Assembly: GCF_017601095.1 (NCBI RefSeq)
Contig: NZ_JAGFUX010000009.1
Span: 1 to 64,000, forward strand
DNA: 64,000 bases
Reading direction: 5' to 3'
DNA from: Streptococcus suis
Lineage (GTDB): Bacteria; Bacillota; Bacilli; Lactobacillales; Streptococcaceae
Part shown: one piece after another, positions 11,201 to 18,295 of the stretch
How the letters are laid out: each line of letters begins with the position of its first letter
How positions within the stretch are numbered: the first letter of the stretch is position 1
Position numbers and translations under genes: made by a program
Notes under the pieces: model-generated
The model's input: only the letters and a program-made list of their open reading frames with translations
Databases searched by the model: none
Told to the model about the DNA's origin: nothing

Positions 11201-12101
11201 GTTTGAGGAATGGCTAGCTGCTTTAGATTCTTCTAATAATCAAGAAGGTTCAGGTAGCCAAGAAGGCTCAGGAACAGCAGAAGGTTCAGGTAGTCAAGAA
11301 GGCTCAGGAACAACAGAAGGTTCAGGTAGTCAAGAAGGCACAGGAACAACAGAAGGTTCAGGTAGTCAAGAAGGCACAGGAACAACAGAAGGTTCAGGTA
11401 GCCAAGAAGGCACAGGAACAACAGAAGGTTCAGGTAGCCAAGAAGGCACAGGAACAACAGAAGGTTCAGGTAGCCAAGAAGGCACAGGAACAGTAGAAGG
11501 TTCAGGTAGTCAAGAAGGCACAGGAACAACAGAAGGTTCAGGTAGCCAAGAAGGCACAGGAACAGCAGAAGGTTCAGGTAGTCAAGAAGGCACAGGAACA
11601 ACAGAAGGTTCTGGTAGCCAAGAAGGCACAGGAACAACAGAAGGTTCAGGTAGCCAAGAAGGCTCAGGAACAGCAGAAGGTTCAGGTAGTCAAGAAGGGA
11701 CAGGAACAACAGAAGGTTCAGGCACTACAGATGGTACAGATAACCATGAAGGTTCTGGAACAGAAAGTCAACCAGAAGAGGTAACTGCCAAAGGGGAAAG
11801 TCTCTTAAATGAAGGACCACCAGCCTTCGAAGGTGGTTTGACACTTAATGAAAACTTGACTCATTACCTTCCAGCTTTTGAGGGAGGCCTCGTACCGAAT
11901 GATGCACCAACTCTACAACTTCCTAGTCTCAACCCTGCCAGCTTAAAACCAGCAGCAGCTGCTAAGGTTGTGCAGAAAGAAGATGTGACTGACGCCAAGG
12001 TACTGCCAAATACTGCGGGTGTGGAGAGTGTCTTGCTGACAGGCATGGGCTTGATGACACTTGGAGCAGCAGTAGCCCTTCGTCGTCGGAAAGAAAAATA
12101 A
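5235..12101 (+). CDS. YSIRK/LPxTG multimodular glycoside hydrolase (GH36-like, four CBM32-type domains)
   Basis: A 2288-residue wall-anchored enzyme. The ATG at 5235 has GGAGGA at 5 nt and begins a YSIRK signal peptide (YSIRKRNWGVGSVVVG). In order: F5/8-C (CBM32) modules at about 113-280 and 289-453; a Pro-rich linker; a beta-sandwich interrupted by a third CBM32 (about 600-750); a TIM-barrel catalytic region (about 760-1415); an Ig-like domain (about 1420-1515); a LamG-like domain (about 1515-1680); a fourth CBM32 (about 1680-1845); a FIVAR-like helical repeat; a second helical unit shared with the upstream gene; and a 36-bp repeat linker. LPNTAG is at 2257. FVVDDGWQ (1012-1019) and YWKLDG (D1113 as candidate nucleophile) are typical of clan GH-D, most like GH36. 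The substrate is probably an alpha-linked Gal or GalNAc host glycan, by inference. The acid/base residue was not identified. Confidence 0.85.
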   Translation: MNRQDKNYQKLYHYSIRKRNWGVGSVVVGVFLAGILQAPTVLANSEVAEGTANSVVLEQPQSNPDTAVSETAPTVTPEAVANGNEVLPSSDGDANSSTEVNNTVEAAQELVNVRVAVDQSFVEATSTQTSESGVKASNAVDNNAATFWSSNHSQPNQESSRQTLTVKLQETATVSKVLYTPRQDGDAAVGNVVKGKIQYSLDNVEWQDAAPSAVKRIVDSVAEGSVDSAANTFTLNANMYPKYIEITPVEALYVRLVGLETKHWNSSEVNKVVSAAEFMPYAEKQVPRDSVVYLDPALTSAPSFNETDGGGRNVAYATDGNKATLWASADTSANWNRTTIQPLTVGLTEVARVSSIDITPRQDGPNYRIHYTGDLISGYIEYLNAEDVWTRVSIIGGNQQNEFVFGGSHDTKTVAFTPVEAQKFRIVATNTHHWSSGNNNTVVAIAEVYLTGTKIETPPSTDPVAPPSEEPITPPAPDTGNPEQPGQPDLPIETPEQPGQPDTPIETPEVPGTPAETPQTTPATVEDQEVTLENDHFSRRMVVEDGKLRTVSISNKLTTKDDDIVFLEDSKEFVIQFKPLADDSDQAPTRPAYEAEAADRADWTVETNTQANAGSREGNVNFVVDGDPNTIWHSNYHSAGSGPQRHLPAYVDLTFQEPKEVRTFIYVPRQDGPANVNGLTKGYKVYVKEGDAAEFTLLTQGTITENPKAIQYIDFGEVKQNIKAIRFETTSSQNGQPFAAAAELDVSNLAPDAIRAKQLAREADYQKRVEAFLTRTQISLDKLTLAENGIQKVVTDTDQTITYTFQPYTYKNVPVTIKYVMNLKKDAKFSQSHLVISVPEEHRATLAIDTIDLQNFKLPEGQAYEEFSRQEPIAEMANFDGFHAGLGQPVYMGSFYTGSEFPISWNSVDASSNQLFSRYYSGKTLAELDLDAEGNYHTWNTVIGVARSEDYSVVQQDFYDYIAKIGTKTYFRKQYNSWYDLMKTITAENIQSSFNEIDRGFTNGGVSPLDSFVVDDGWQNIESVWDFNEKFPNKLYDSSKQVKRFGSDFGLWMGPRGGYGTEGRMATHLANNGLGSKTPAGDVYIGDKRYVDALKELFEHYGQEFDINYWKLDGMLRYPQHTTDTAGNYIGGGYKNMYSMTETHERWIELYNFIRENAPTLEDAWINLTSYIPPSPWFLQWVNSIWMQNTADVDYQDGVKRAPYDQLDFGNDANEALSYRDDSYEKLIRQRKWQIPFSNIYNHDPVYGATAHSSKRISPLGPARSQIQFSTEDFRTYLYMLGTRGTGFWEFYYSPSMLDDAKWQVNGEAVKWIESNFETLRNSVFHGGQPRAGHVYGYSAWDAENGIVSIRNPINTVQTYELKLDRIVGMREGTENLYRVTVLGDKRHDTHEVTNYGDTLSITLQPYEAVVFQYSTKQDTRAAEVFEAKATAANTITVEFDERVIIDEATTFTVSGHTVSTVQLNDNLRTVTLTLADNLIDREKVTVTYANVKDNAGQANLSTGTVALTAYSGGIIQDISQVDPSQTLANEGVEGRGVFSVTAKVSLDRLEQTIAEQEGQWKLSVDASGRAVFEVKGEVVKSAPFTNLSEEDNGRPDKLIAANEEVVITAVRVPNGSLRIYINGELHNSHYNPEKLNERLERSTIKLAEGNFAGNLDRFILENGARDFETALELARELSPVEEMRPAVMNTNGTQATSHDPNDGGPRPAGSATDGNTSSYWASSPTADNRTTPQTLTIEMAQAQSVGEVRYVPRLQNLQATGDIRRATLEYSLNGQDWTRVPLKQATPDGTITFIPGKPYHSILFEPVQAKYFRLTAHETYHWQNGSNGNPDNRNKIVAVAELTPVVQFVPEVTESLTTGYLLNAIDLANSIVPTEYSEAALTAIESELRAAHTALAGDSQEAINQANTRLRALLAGEEVAPVENPDSQPAEGSSLDLAALEEILATALALEEGSLSEAQAGQLAELVEAANVAKTGDSQDQVDEIVALFEEWLAALDSSNNQEGSGSQEGSGTAEGSGSQEGSGTTEGSGSQEGTGTTEGSGSQEGTGTTEGSGSQEGTGTTEGSGSQEGTGTTEGSGSQEGTGTVEGSGSQEGTGTTEGSGSQEGTGTAEGSGSQEGTGTTEGSGSQEGTGTTEGSGSQEGSGTAEGSGSQEGTGTTEGSGTTDGTDNHEGSGTESQPEEVTAKGESLLNEGPPAFEGGLTLNENLTHYLPAFEGGLVPNDAPTLQLPSLNPASLKPAAAAKVVQKEDVTDAKVLPNTAGVESVLLTGMGLMTLGAAVALRRRKEK
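11256..11723 (+). repeat. Thirteen tandem 36-bp repeats (SQEGTGTTEGSG)
   Basis: Thirteen in-frame 36-bp copies encode SQEG(T/S)GT(T/A/V)EGSG. The copies are almost identical at nucleotide level, which implies recent expansion or homogenisation. The array forms an acidic, flexible linker between the last helical module and the wall-anchor module. The unit preserves frame, so length polymorphism between strains is expected. Confidence 0.97.
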
Positions 12102-12105
12102 TAAA

Positions 12106-12134
12106 AAAAGAAGAATCAATATGATTCTTCTTTT
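12106..12134. terminator. Bidirectional terminator between the glycosidase gene and manO
   Basis: A 13-bp stem (AAAAGAAGAATCA/TGATTCTTCTTTT) with a 3-nt loop has A/T runs on both sides. It serves the plus-strand glycosidase gene and the minus-strand manO. Confidence 0.9.
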
Positions 12135-12501
12135 ACTTTTTGAAAATAGAAGTCAGTTTCTGGCTGATTAGTTGTATTAGGGTTGGTAGTTTGACAACAC
12201 GGTCATTACCAATATGCTGACGAGCTACTTTTAATATTTTCCCTGAGTCTGATGAGGCAAAGAGGAAGCGACTTTTCTCAGTGTAGATTTCAAAATGCCG
12301 ACTAACTTTTTTTTGGTGTACATTGGCTCCGATAGTTTGGATTGAATCCCAGGGAATCTGAATATAGCGCTCGACGTTGCTATCAGGATAAAATTCGATT
12401 GCTTTGTCTCCGACTAAGAATTTTCCAACTTTACCACCAAAGCCCATGTAGGAAACACCGGTTGTTTGAACTTCTACTCGTGAATTTAAGGATTGTGCCA
12501 T
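12133..12501 (-). CDS. manO: ManO, DUF956 protein of the mannose PTS locus
   Basis: A 122-residue small soluble protein of the DUF956 family, which is found next to mannose-family PTS operons in streptococci and lactococci. It carries the family-like N-terminal block with GVSYMGFGGKVGKFLVGDK and an IPWDSI segment. Its role is not firmly established; an accessory or regulatory function for ManLMN is usual. It lies just downstream of manN but beyond a terminator, and has its own extended -10, so it can be expressed separately. Confidence 0.85.
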   Translation of the reverse strand: MAQSLNSRVEVQTTGVSYMGFGGKVGKFLVGDKAIEFYPDSNVERYIQIPWDSIQTIGANVHQKKVSRHFEIYTEKSRFLFASSDSGKILKVARQHIGNDRVVKLPTLIQLISQKLTSIFKK

Positions 12502-12527
12502 AGTTTTTTCTCTCTTTTCTAGGCTTT

Positions 12528-12533
12528 ATTATA
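12528..12533 (-). promoter_or_regulatory. Extended -10 of manO
   Basis: On the minus strand TGGTATAAT occurs directly after the man operon terminator and about 25 bp before the manO start. I see no convincing -35. Confidence 0.5.
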
Positions 12534-12537
12534 CCAT

Positions 12538-12559
12538 AAAACCCCGCGGGTGCGGGGTT
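12538..12559 (-). terminator. Terminator of manLMN
   Basis: A strong AACCCCGC/GCGGGGTT stem with a 4-nt loop is followed on the minus strand by a short T run. Some read-through into manO is plausible because the T run is short. Confidence 0.75.
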
Positions 12560-12564
12560 ATTGA

Positions 12565-13476
12565 TTACATAATTCCGAAGAAACGAGCGATGATACCTAC
12601 GATGAAGAGACCGATAATCATTGTGATTGGTGTTACTTTCTTCTTAAGCAAGTGCATGCAGAGGAAAGTAAGGAGGAGTCCCATCAAACCTGGAATCAAG
12701 CTGTTCAACTGGCCTTGCAAGGTTTGAGCTTGAGTTGGGTAGAGGCTTAGTCCGCTGAGAGCATCACCCAAGATGCCTTGAAGCTCAGTACCTGTTACGG
12801 TGCCTTCAGGGAAGACGATGTAAGCACCTTCTGACAATTGTTTTGCAGGAAGATCAACGGTGAAGTTGATAGATACCCAACGTTGAACAAGAACGGCAAG
12901 GATGAACATACCAAGGATAGATGCACCTTTAGTAATATCTTGAAGGATACCACCTGACATATCTTTGGTAATTTCGCTACCAGCTTTGTAACCAAATTCT
13001 TGAGTGTACCATAGGAAGGCCATACGAATCGCGTTCCAACCAAAGAAGAAGATGATTGGACCTAGGATGTTGCCGCTCATTGCAAGGGATGCACCAAGAG
13101 CACCGAGGATTGGACGAACTGTAAACCAGAAGACTGGGTCACCGATACCAGCAAGTGGTCCCATCATACCGATTTTTACACCTTGAATAGCTGTGTCATC
13201 GATGGCAGCACCATTTGCGCGCTCTTCTTCAAGGGCAAGTGTTACTCCAAGGATTGGTGAAGCAACATATGGGTGAGTGTTGAAGAATTCCAAGTGACGC
13301 TCCAAAGCAGCAGCTTGATCTTCTTTTTTCGTGTAGAGTTTTTTGATGGCTGGAATCATTGCATAAGCCCAACCTAAGTTTTGCATACGCTCGTAGTTCC
13401 AAGAACCTTGAAGGAAGGTTGAACGCCACCAAACTTTTTTACGATCGCTTACGGAAAGTTGAATTTTTTCTGACAT
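12565..13476 (-). CDS. manN: PTS mannose/glucose transporter subunit IID
   Basis: A 303-residue IID membrane subunit of the mannose-family phosphotransferase system. With IIC it forms the channel that carries mannose, glucose and related sugars inward while IIAB phosphorylates them. It starts MSEKIQLSVSDRKKVWWRS and includes the family block FLQGSWNYERMQNLG. A GPLAGIGDP segment lies mid-protein and a hydrophobic C-terminus spans the membrane. The start lies 18 bp after manM. In class IIa bacteriocin producers and targets the IIC/IID pair is the receptor; this is family knowledge. Confidence 0.95.
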   Translation of the reverse strand: MSEKIQLSVSDRKKVWWRSTFLQGSWNYERMQNLGWAYAMIPAIKKLYTKKEDQAAALERHLEFFNTHPYVASPILGVTLALEEERANGAAIDDTAIQGVKIGMMGPLAGIGDPVFWFTVRPILGALGASLAMSGNILGPIIFFFGWNAIRMAFLWYTQEFGYKAGSEITKDMSGGILQDITKGASILGMFILAVLVQRWVSINFTVDLPAKQLSEGAYIVFPEGTVTGTELQGILGDALSGLSLYPTQAQTLQGQLNSLIPGLMGLLLTFLCMHLLKKKVTPITMIIGLFIVGIIARFFGIM

Positions 13477-13494
13477 GGTTAAATCTCCCTTCTC

Positions 13495-14301
13495 TTAGTA
13501 GTCTTCAAGGATGTCGCCGATTGGGTCATTTGAAGAAGCGCTGCTGTTTCCTGAACCACCTTGTTTAGACAAGTTGAGGTAGATAAGAGCGATCGCTACA
13601 CCGATAACACCAAGAGCGATAAGAGTCAATTCGCTGAGGGCAGCAAAGGCAAATCCGAGGGCGAAGAATGGCCATACTTCACGAGTTGCCATCATGTTGA
13701 TAACCATAGCGTAACCTACGGCAACAACCATACCACCGCCGACAGCCATACCGCCTTTGAGCCATTCTGGCATTGCTTCAAGAACACCTTGAACAGCTTC
13801 AGCTGGCATTGCAAGTAGGAGTGCTGCAGGGATTGCAATACGCAAACCTTGAAGGAGAAGAGCGAACAAGTGGTAACGTTCCACAGCAGCGAAGTCTGCA
13901 GATTTTGCTGCATTGTCTGCACCGTGGACCAAACCAACTGAGATAGTACGAACGATCATTGTCAGGAAAAGACCAGCTACGGCAAGAGGGATAGCAGTTG
14001 TTGTTGCAACGGCAATACCTTCTGCTGAGAAGTCGCCACCTTTGATCATGATGATAGCAGCAGCTACAGATGCAAGTGCTGCGTCTGGTGCAACGGCTGC
14101 ACCGATGTTCGCCCAACCAAGAGCGATCATTTGTAGGGAACCACCGAGCATAACGCCTGCAGCCAAGTTACCAGTTACAAGACCGATAAGGGTACAAGCT
14201 ACCAATGGTTGATGGAATTGAAATTCGTCAAGGATACCTTCAAGACCTGCGAAGAAGGCAACGATGACAACAAGAATTGCGGAAATAAGTGTAATATCCA
14301 T
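13495..14301 (-). CDS. manM: PTS mannose/glucose transporter subunit IIC
   Basis: A 268-residue integral membrane IIC subunit with many hydrophobic helices. It starts MDITLISAILVVIVAFFAG and includes the conserved LIGLVTGN and GGSLQMIALGWANIGAA segments typical of mannose-family IIC proteins. It is second in the manLMN operon, 29 bp after manL. It provides most of the sugar translocation path together with manN. Confidence 0.95.
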   Translation of the reverse strand: MDITLISAILVVIVAFFAGLEGILDEFQFHQPLVACTLIGLVTGNLAAGVMLGGSLQMIALGWANIGAAVAPDAALASVAAAIIMIKGGDFSAEGIAVATTTAIPLAVAGLFLTMIVRTISVGLVHGADNAAKSADFAAVERYHLFALLLQGLRIAIPAALLLAMPAEAVQGVLEAMPEWLKGGMAVGGGMVVAVGYAMVINMMATREVWPFFALGFAFAALSELTLIALGVIGVAIALIYLNLSKQGGSGNSSASSNDPIGDILEDY

Positions 14302-14330
14302 GTTGAAATCCTTTCTTAAATCAGATTGTA

Positions 14331-15323
14331 TTATTGAACGTTTGCCTTGTTGATTAACTCAAACAAGTCTTTCTTTGAATCGTTTGGTACTTTACGCACA
14401 TCAAATTCAACGCCAAGGTCACGCAATTTTTCAAAGGTTGCAACATCATCTTTGTCCATTGACAATACGTTGTTAACCATTGTTTTACCAGTTGAGTGAG
14501 CCATAGAACCGACGTTCAATTCTTTGATTTCTACGCCACCTTCGATTGCTTCAAGAGCTTCCTGTGGTGTTTCGAAGAGAATCAAGGCATGTGTGTTACC
14601 AAAGCGAGGGTCTTTAGAAACCTCAATCAATTTTTTGATTGGGACAACGTTCGCTTTCACGTTACCAGGTGCAGCTTGCTTGATGAGTTGTTTGCGCAAT
14701 TCATCTTTAGCAACTGTATCTGAAGCAACGATGATACGATCTGCCTTAGAAGCAGGAGTCCAACCAGTCGCAACTTGACCATGCAAGAGACGAGTGTCGA
14801 TACGAGCCAAGTTGATTTTCAGCTTGCCATCTCCGATAACAGTCCCCGGCGGGATTGCACCTTGTGGAGCGGCTGGTGCTGCTTCAGCTACTGGAGCAGC
14901 TTCTGCAGGTTGAAGTTCTTCTGGAAGAACTTTCACACCTTCCTTGGCTTCTTTAATAATGTTTGCCGCAACTTCTTCCACGCCTGCGTCAGCGTTAATC
15001 ATACGCTCTGTATAGGCTTGGATTAACATTGGCAAGTTGAGGCCTGTGATGATGGCAAACTTACGATCTGGGTTTTCACCAGCTACGCGGCTTGCTTGGT
15101 TAAATGGTGACCCACTCCAAAGGTCAGCCAATACCAAAACCTCATCATCGGCATCGAATGCGTCCACGGCAGCATTGAGCTTGGCATATAAATCATCTGG
15201 TCCTTCACTTGGCATGAAAGTAACAACCTGTACTTTATCCTGTTCGCCAAAAATCATTGAACCTGACTGATGAATACCAGCAGCAAATTCGCCATGACTT
15301 GCAATAATGATTCCAATACTCAT
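14331..15323 (-). CDS. manL: PTS mannose/glucose transporter subunit IIAB
   Basis: A 330-residue cytoplasmic IIAB phosphotransfer protein. The N-terminal IIA domain begins [16 protein letters not shown] and contains the phosphorylated histidine (H10 of ASHGE). An Ala/Pro/Glu-rich linker (about 145-170) joins the IIB domain, whose active histidine lies in [15 protein letters not shown]. The chosen ATG has AGGGGG upstream and gives the normal family length. An open frame continues upstream but lacks similarity. Phosphate passes from HPr to IIA, then to IIB, then to the sugar. In streptococci ManL also takes part in carbon-catabolite signalling. Confidence 0.96.
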   Translation of the reverse strand: MSIGIIIASHGEFAAGIHQSGSMIFGEQDKVQVVTFMPSEGPDDLYAKLNAAVDAFDADDEVLVLADLWSGSPFNQASRVAGENPDRKFAIITGLNLPMLIQAYTERMINADAGVEEVAANIIKEAKEGVKVLPEELQPAEAAPVAEAAPAAPQGAIPPGTVIGDGKLKINLARIDTRLLHGQVATGWTPASKADRIIVASDTVAKDELRKQLIKQAAPGNVKANVVPIKKLIEVSKDPRFGNTHALILFETPQEALEAIEGGVEIKELNVGSMAHSTGKTMVNNVLSMDKDDVATFEKLRDLGVEFDVRKVPNDSKKDLFELINKANVQ

Positions 15324-15398
15324 TATTGTTCCCCCTAAATTTTTTCTAGTTCTTTGAAATGCAAGGTTTTGAATAGGCTTACATTTTCGAACTTGTCT

Positions 15399-15428
15399 AT
15401 TATAAAACGTTTTCAAGGAATTTGTCAA
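15399..15428 (-). promoter_or_regulatory. manLMN promoter with internal cre-like site
   Basis: On the minus strand a perfect TTGACA (15423-15428) and a perfect TATAAT (15399-15404) are 18 bp apart. The pseudo-palindrome TGAAAACGTTTTAT (15402-15415) fills the spacer and reaches into the -10. It has the CG-centred cre core with two mismatches at its 3' end. CcpA control is inferred. The gap 15433-15670 upstream holds nothing I can identify. Confidence 0.7.
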
Positions 15429-15671
15429 GCAATTTTGTGACATCCGAGGGAAAACTTTCTGAAACATTGCGCGAGAAATGTGTAATTTTTGCTTATTTGC
15501 GTTGAAAATCGTAGCATTCGAGATTTTTTTTGAAAGGTGAGGAGAGGGAACGAAAATAATAAAATGTATGGTTTTGTCATCCTGGTGGAAATCTAAGATG
15601 GGCAAACTGATATCATATTTGTTGATGACCAATCTTTAATAGTGATCGTAGATTTGAAATCAGAATACTAA

Positions 15672-15729
15672 AAAAAGCAGCAATTAGCCTCTTCTTGAAA
15701 GAATCAAGAGTGTGACTGAGCTGCTTTTT
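15672..15729 (-). terminator. Terminator of the HAD hydrolase gene
   Basis: AAAAAGCAGC/GCTGCTTTTT forms an outer stem, with a second inner hairpin around CTCTTGATT. It lies directly after the stop codon on the minus strand. Confidence 0.75.
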
Positions 15730-15735
15730 CTCTAT

Positions 15736-16548
15736 TTATAGAAATAGAGCTTCCAATTCTCTTGCGACACCGTCTTGGTCGTTGGTGTAGCTTGTTTGGT
15801 AGTCGGCATGAGGAAGCAAGGTCTGACTACAATTTTTCATGGCATAGCCTCTGCCAGCTAGCTGGAGCATTTGAACATCGTTGTGCTCGTCTCCAAAGGC
15901 AATCAGGTCCTTGGCATCCATCTGGAAGATATCGAGCAAGTAGGACAGAGCGGTTGCCTTACTGACACCCTTTGCACAGGTTTCAAGGATGTTGAGAGGA
16001 CCACCCCAGGTATTGATTTCGAGTTCGTGGTTGAAGAAGGACTTCATCTCTTCAGCTAAGGCAAATTTATCCTCTGCGCGGGTCTGCATCAAGATAGAAT
16101 GAGGGTCTTCTGTGACGAGTTCAGGTTTGATAAGGGTCTCAGGTGTGATTTGGTCGACACCTAGAAGTCCTGGATCAATTTTGTCTAAGTGGCTTTGGGT
16201 GATGTAGAATTTATTCTTGTATTCGCCAGCGATGAAATCGGCCTGGAAGCGTTCTTCTTCTTTTAGAAAGGTCAGCAAGTAGGACTTGTCGATAAGGATA
16301 TTTTTTTCCCATTGCCATTTTTTCTGTGGGAGATGGACCAGGGAACCGTTGAAATTAATCATTGGAGTGTCCAACTCTAATTGCCGGTAATAGTGTTCTG
16401 CCATGCGGTAGGGACGACCTGTAGCGATAAGAACCTTATGTCCTGCTTTTTTTACTTTCTTAATAGTAGAAATCGTAAAGTCGGATAACTGGCTGTCTTT
16501 GTTAAGTAGGGTACCATCTAAATCGAGGGCTATTAGTTTCTGTTTCAT
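15736..16548 (-). CDS. Cof-type HAD phosphatase
   Basis: A 270-residue haloacid-dehalogenase-superfamily hydrolase of the Cof/YidA subgroup. Motif I is LDLDGTLLN, with the nucleophile Asp and the acid/base Asp two residues on. Motif II lies in LIATGRPYRM. Motif IV is AFGDEHNDVQML, with metal-binding Asp residues. The long cap between about 85 and 190 is typical of type IIB HADs. Such enzymes dephosphorylate sugar phosphates, nucleotides or flavin precursors; the substrate cannot be assigned from sequence. A TTGCCC/TATACT promoter (16578-16606, minus strand) precedes it. Confidence 0.92.
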   Translation of the reverse strand: MKQKLIALDLDGTLLNKDSQLSDFTISTIKKVKKAGHKVLIATGRPYRMAEHYYRQLELDTPMINFNGSLVHLPQKKWQWEKNILIDKSYLLTFLKEEERFQADFIAGEYKNKFYITQSHLDKIDPGLLGVDQITPETLIKPELVTEDPHSILMQTRAEDKFALAEEMKSFFNHELEINTWGGPLNILETCAKGVSKATALSYLLDIFQMDAKDLIAFGDEHNDVQMLQLAGRGYAMKNCSQTLLPHADYQTSYTNDQDGVARELEALFL

Positions 16549-16577
16549 GTCTCTTGCCTTTCAAAATCATTCCTTTC

Positions 16578-16606
16578 AGTATATCAAAATTTAGGAATCG
16601 GGGCAA
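16578..16606 (-). promoter_or_regulatory. Candidate promoter of the HAD hydrolase gene
   Basis: On the minus strand TTGCCC and TATACT are 17 bp apart, about 30 bp upstream of the start codon. Confidence 0.5.
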
Positions 16607-16716
16607 AAATTGACCATATAAACTAGTTTTTATGCAAGAACGTTCGTGTTTTACTCGCGAAAAATCATTATTTTCTTGTTTTTTATATAAATCAAACGTT
16701 TTCATCAAAAAATCAC

Positions 16717-16745
16717 TTGAAAGGCTATCGTTTTTCGTATATAAT
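16717..16745 (+). promoter_or_regulatory. Promoter of the purine permease gene
   Basis: TTGAAA (16717-16722) and TATAAT (16740-16745) have 17-bp spacing. The leader is only about 30 nt, too short for a purine riboswitch. A PurBox-like ATCGTTCGTAAAT (16752-16764) lies at the expected transcription start; a second CGTTCGT is at 16641. A cre-like TGAAAACGTTTGAT (minus strand, 16691-16704) lies just upstream of the -35. Confidence 0.6.
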
Positions 16746-16783
16746 ACAAGTATCGTTCGTAAATTAAAGGAGAAAATTGAAAA

Positions 16784-18244
16784 ATGGATTCATTTTTTAA
16801 GTTAAAAGAACACGGTACGACCGTTTCGACTGAAATCATGGCGGGTCTTACGACTTTCTTCGCTATGTCCTATATTTTATTTGTCAACCCAAGCATCTTG
16901 AGTGTTGCAGGGATGCCCTCTCAAGCTGTCTTCTTGGCAACTATTATTGCTAGTGCAGTTTCAACGCTCGTTATGGGTCTCTTTGCCAATGTGCCTTATG
17001 CATTGGCACCAGGGATGGGACTAAACGCCTTCTTTACCTATACAGTTGTCATCGGTCTTGAATTTACTTGGCAAGAAGCCCTGGCAATGGTCTTCCTCTG
17101 TGGTTTATTTAACGTGTTTATCACGGTTACAAAGGTTCGTAAGAGCATTATCAAGGCGATACCTGTTAGTTTACAACATGCAATCGGTGGTGGTATCGGT
17201 GTATTCGTTGCCTACCTTGGTTTCAAGAACTCTAACTTGATTACCTTCTTGACTTCTGGTTCTGACATTATTACAGTGAACGGGGTTGCTCCTGCGGATG
17301 CGACTGCTGAAACCTTCTCAAATGGGGTCTTCTCAGTTTTCGCTGGCGGTGGTGTCGTACCTGGTATTTCAACCTTTACTGATCCAAGTGTTCTCTTGAC
17401 TGTTTTCGGTCTTCTCTTGACAGCAGTTTTGGTCATTAAAAATGTTCGTGGAGCGATTTTGATCGGTATCCTTGCGACAACCTTGGCAGGTATTCCAGCA
17501 GGTGTTGTAGACCTTTCTACCATTGATTTGGCCAATAACAATATTGGAACTGCGTTTTCTGAATTGGGCACAACTTTCTTAGCTGCCTTTGGTGGCTTGT
17601 CCTCCCTCTTTGCTGATTCAAGTCGTCTGCCTCTTGTCTTGATGACCATCTTTGCCTTCAGCTTGTCTGATACCTTTGACACACTGGGTACCTTTATTGG
17701 TACAGGCCGTAAGACAGGTATCTTCTCAGAAGAAGATGAGAAAGCACTTGAAAATGGGACTGGTTTCAACTCTAAGATGGATAAGGCGCTCTTCGCAGAT
17801 GCGATTGGTACCTCAATCGGTGCCCTCTTTGGTACATCAAATACCACAACCTATGTGGAGTCAGCTGCAGGTATCTCTGCGGGAGGTCGTACGGGTCTAA
17901 CAGCTGTTACAACTGCCGTTCTCTTCTTGCTTTCAATCCTTATCTTGCCATTTATCGGCATTGTCCCAGCAGCAGCAACCTCTCCAGCCTTGATTATCGT
18001 TGGTGTGATGATGGTTTCATCCTTCTTGGATGTTGACTGGAGCCACTTTGAAGATGCCCTTCCAGCCTTCTTTGCAGCCTTCTTTATGGCTCTTTGCTTC
18101 TCTATCTCATACGGTATTGCGGCAGCCTTCATCTTCTACTGCTTGGTGAAAGTATCGACAGGTAAGGCTAAAGAAATTCACCCAATCCTTTGGGGAGCAA
18201 CTGGTCTCTTTATCCTCAACTTTATCATCCTTGCAATTTTGTAA
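16784..18244 (+). CDS. NCS2-family purine (hypoxanthine/guanine) permease
   Basis: A 486-residue, very hydrophobic transporter of the AzgA/PbuG-PbuO branch of the NCS2 nucleobase family. It begins MDSFFKLKEHGTTVSTEIMAG, the family N-terminus, and contains NPSIL, ALAPGMGLNAFF, SDTFDTLGTFIGTGR and TSNTTTYVESAAGI. The last two carry the conserved residues of the substrate path. About 12-14 helices are expected. It should import hypoxanthine, guanine or adenine with protons for purine salvage. It is monocistronic: its own promoter precedes it and a terminator follows. Confidence 0.92.
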   Translation: MDSFFKLKEHGTTVSTEIMAGLTTFFAMSYILFVNPSILSVAGMPSQAVFLATIIASAVSTLVMGLFANVPYALAPGMGLNAFFTYTVVIGLEFTWQEALAMVFLCGLFNVFITVTKVRKSIIKAIPVSLQHAIGGGIGVFVAYLGFKNSNLITFLTSGSDIITVNGVAPADATAETFSNGVFSVFAGGGVVPGISTFTDPSVLLTVFGLLLTAVLVIKNVRGAILIGILATTLAGIPAGVVDLSTIDLANNNIGTAFSELGTTFLAAFGGLSSLFADSSRLPLVLMTIFAFSLSDTFDTLGTFIGTGRKTGIFSEEDEKALENGTGFNSKMDKALFADAIGTSIGALFGTSNTTTYVESAAGISAGGRTGLTAVTTAVLFLLSILILPFIGIVPAAATSPALIIVGVMMVSSFLDVDWSHFEDALPAFFAAFFMALCFSISYGIAAAFIFYCLVKVSTGKAKEIHPILWGATGLFILNFIILAIL

Positions 18245-18258
18245 GCAATATTCTTGAC

Positions 18259-18284
18259 AAACTGGGCTTGTCCCAGTTTTTCTT
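18259..18284 (+). terminator. Terminator of the purine permease gene
   Basis: AAACTGGG/CCCAGTTT with a CTTGT loop is followed by a T-rich stretch. Confidence 0.85.
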
Positions 18285-18295
18285 TTGGGAAGAAA

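Noticed and set aside
11233..11709. A 158-codon minus-strand frame of Leu-rich 12-residue repeats
   Set aside because: It is the exact antisense shadow of the 36-bp repeat array. It has no SD or promoter.
14331..15632. Longer manL starting far upstream of the IIA domain
   Set aside because: The extra 100 residues include the promoter and cre-like site. The ATG at 15323 has an SD and gives the family length.
16600..16783. Possible purine riboswitch before the NCS2 permease
   Set aside because: A good promoter leaves only about 30 nt of leader, and the conserved riboswitch core is absent.
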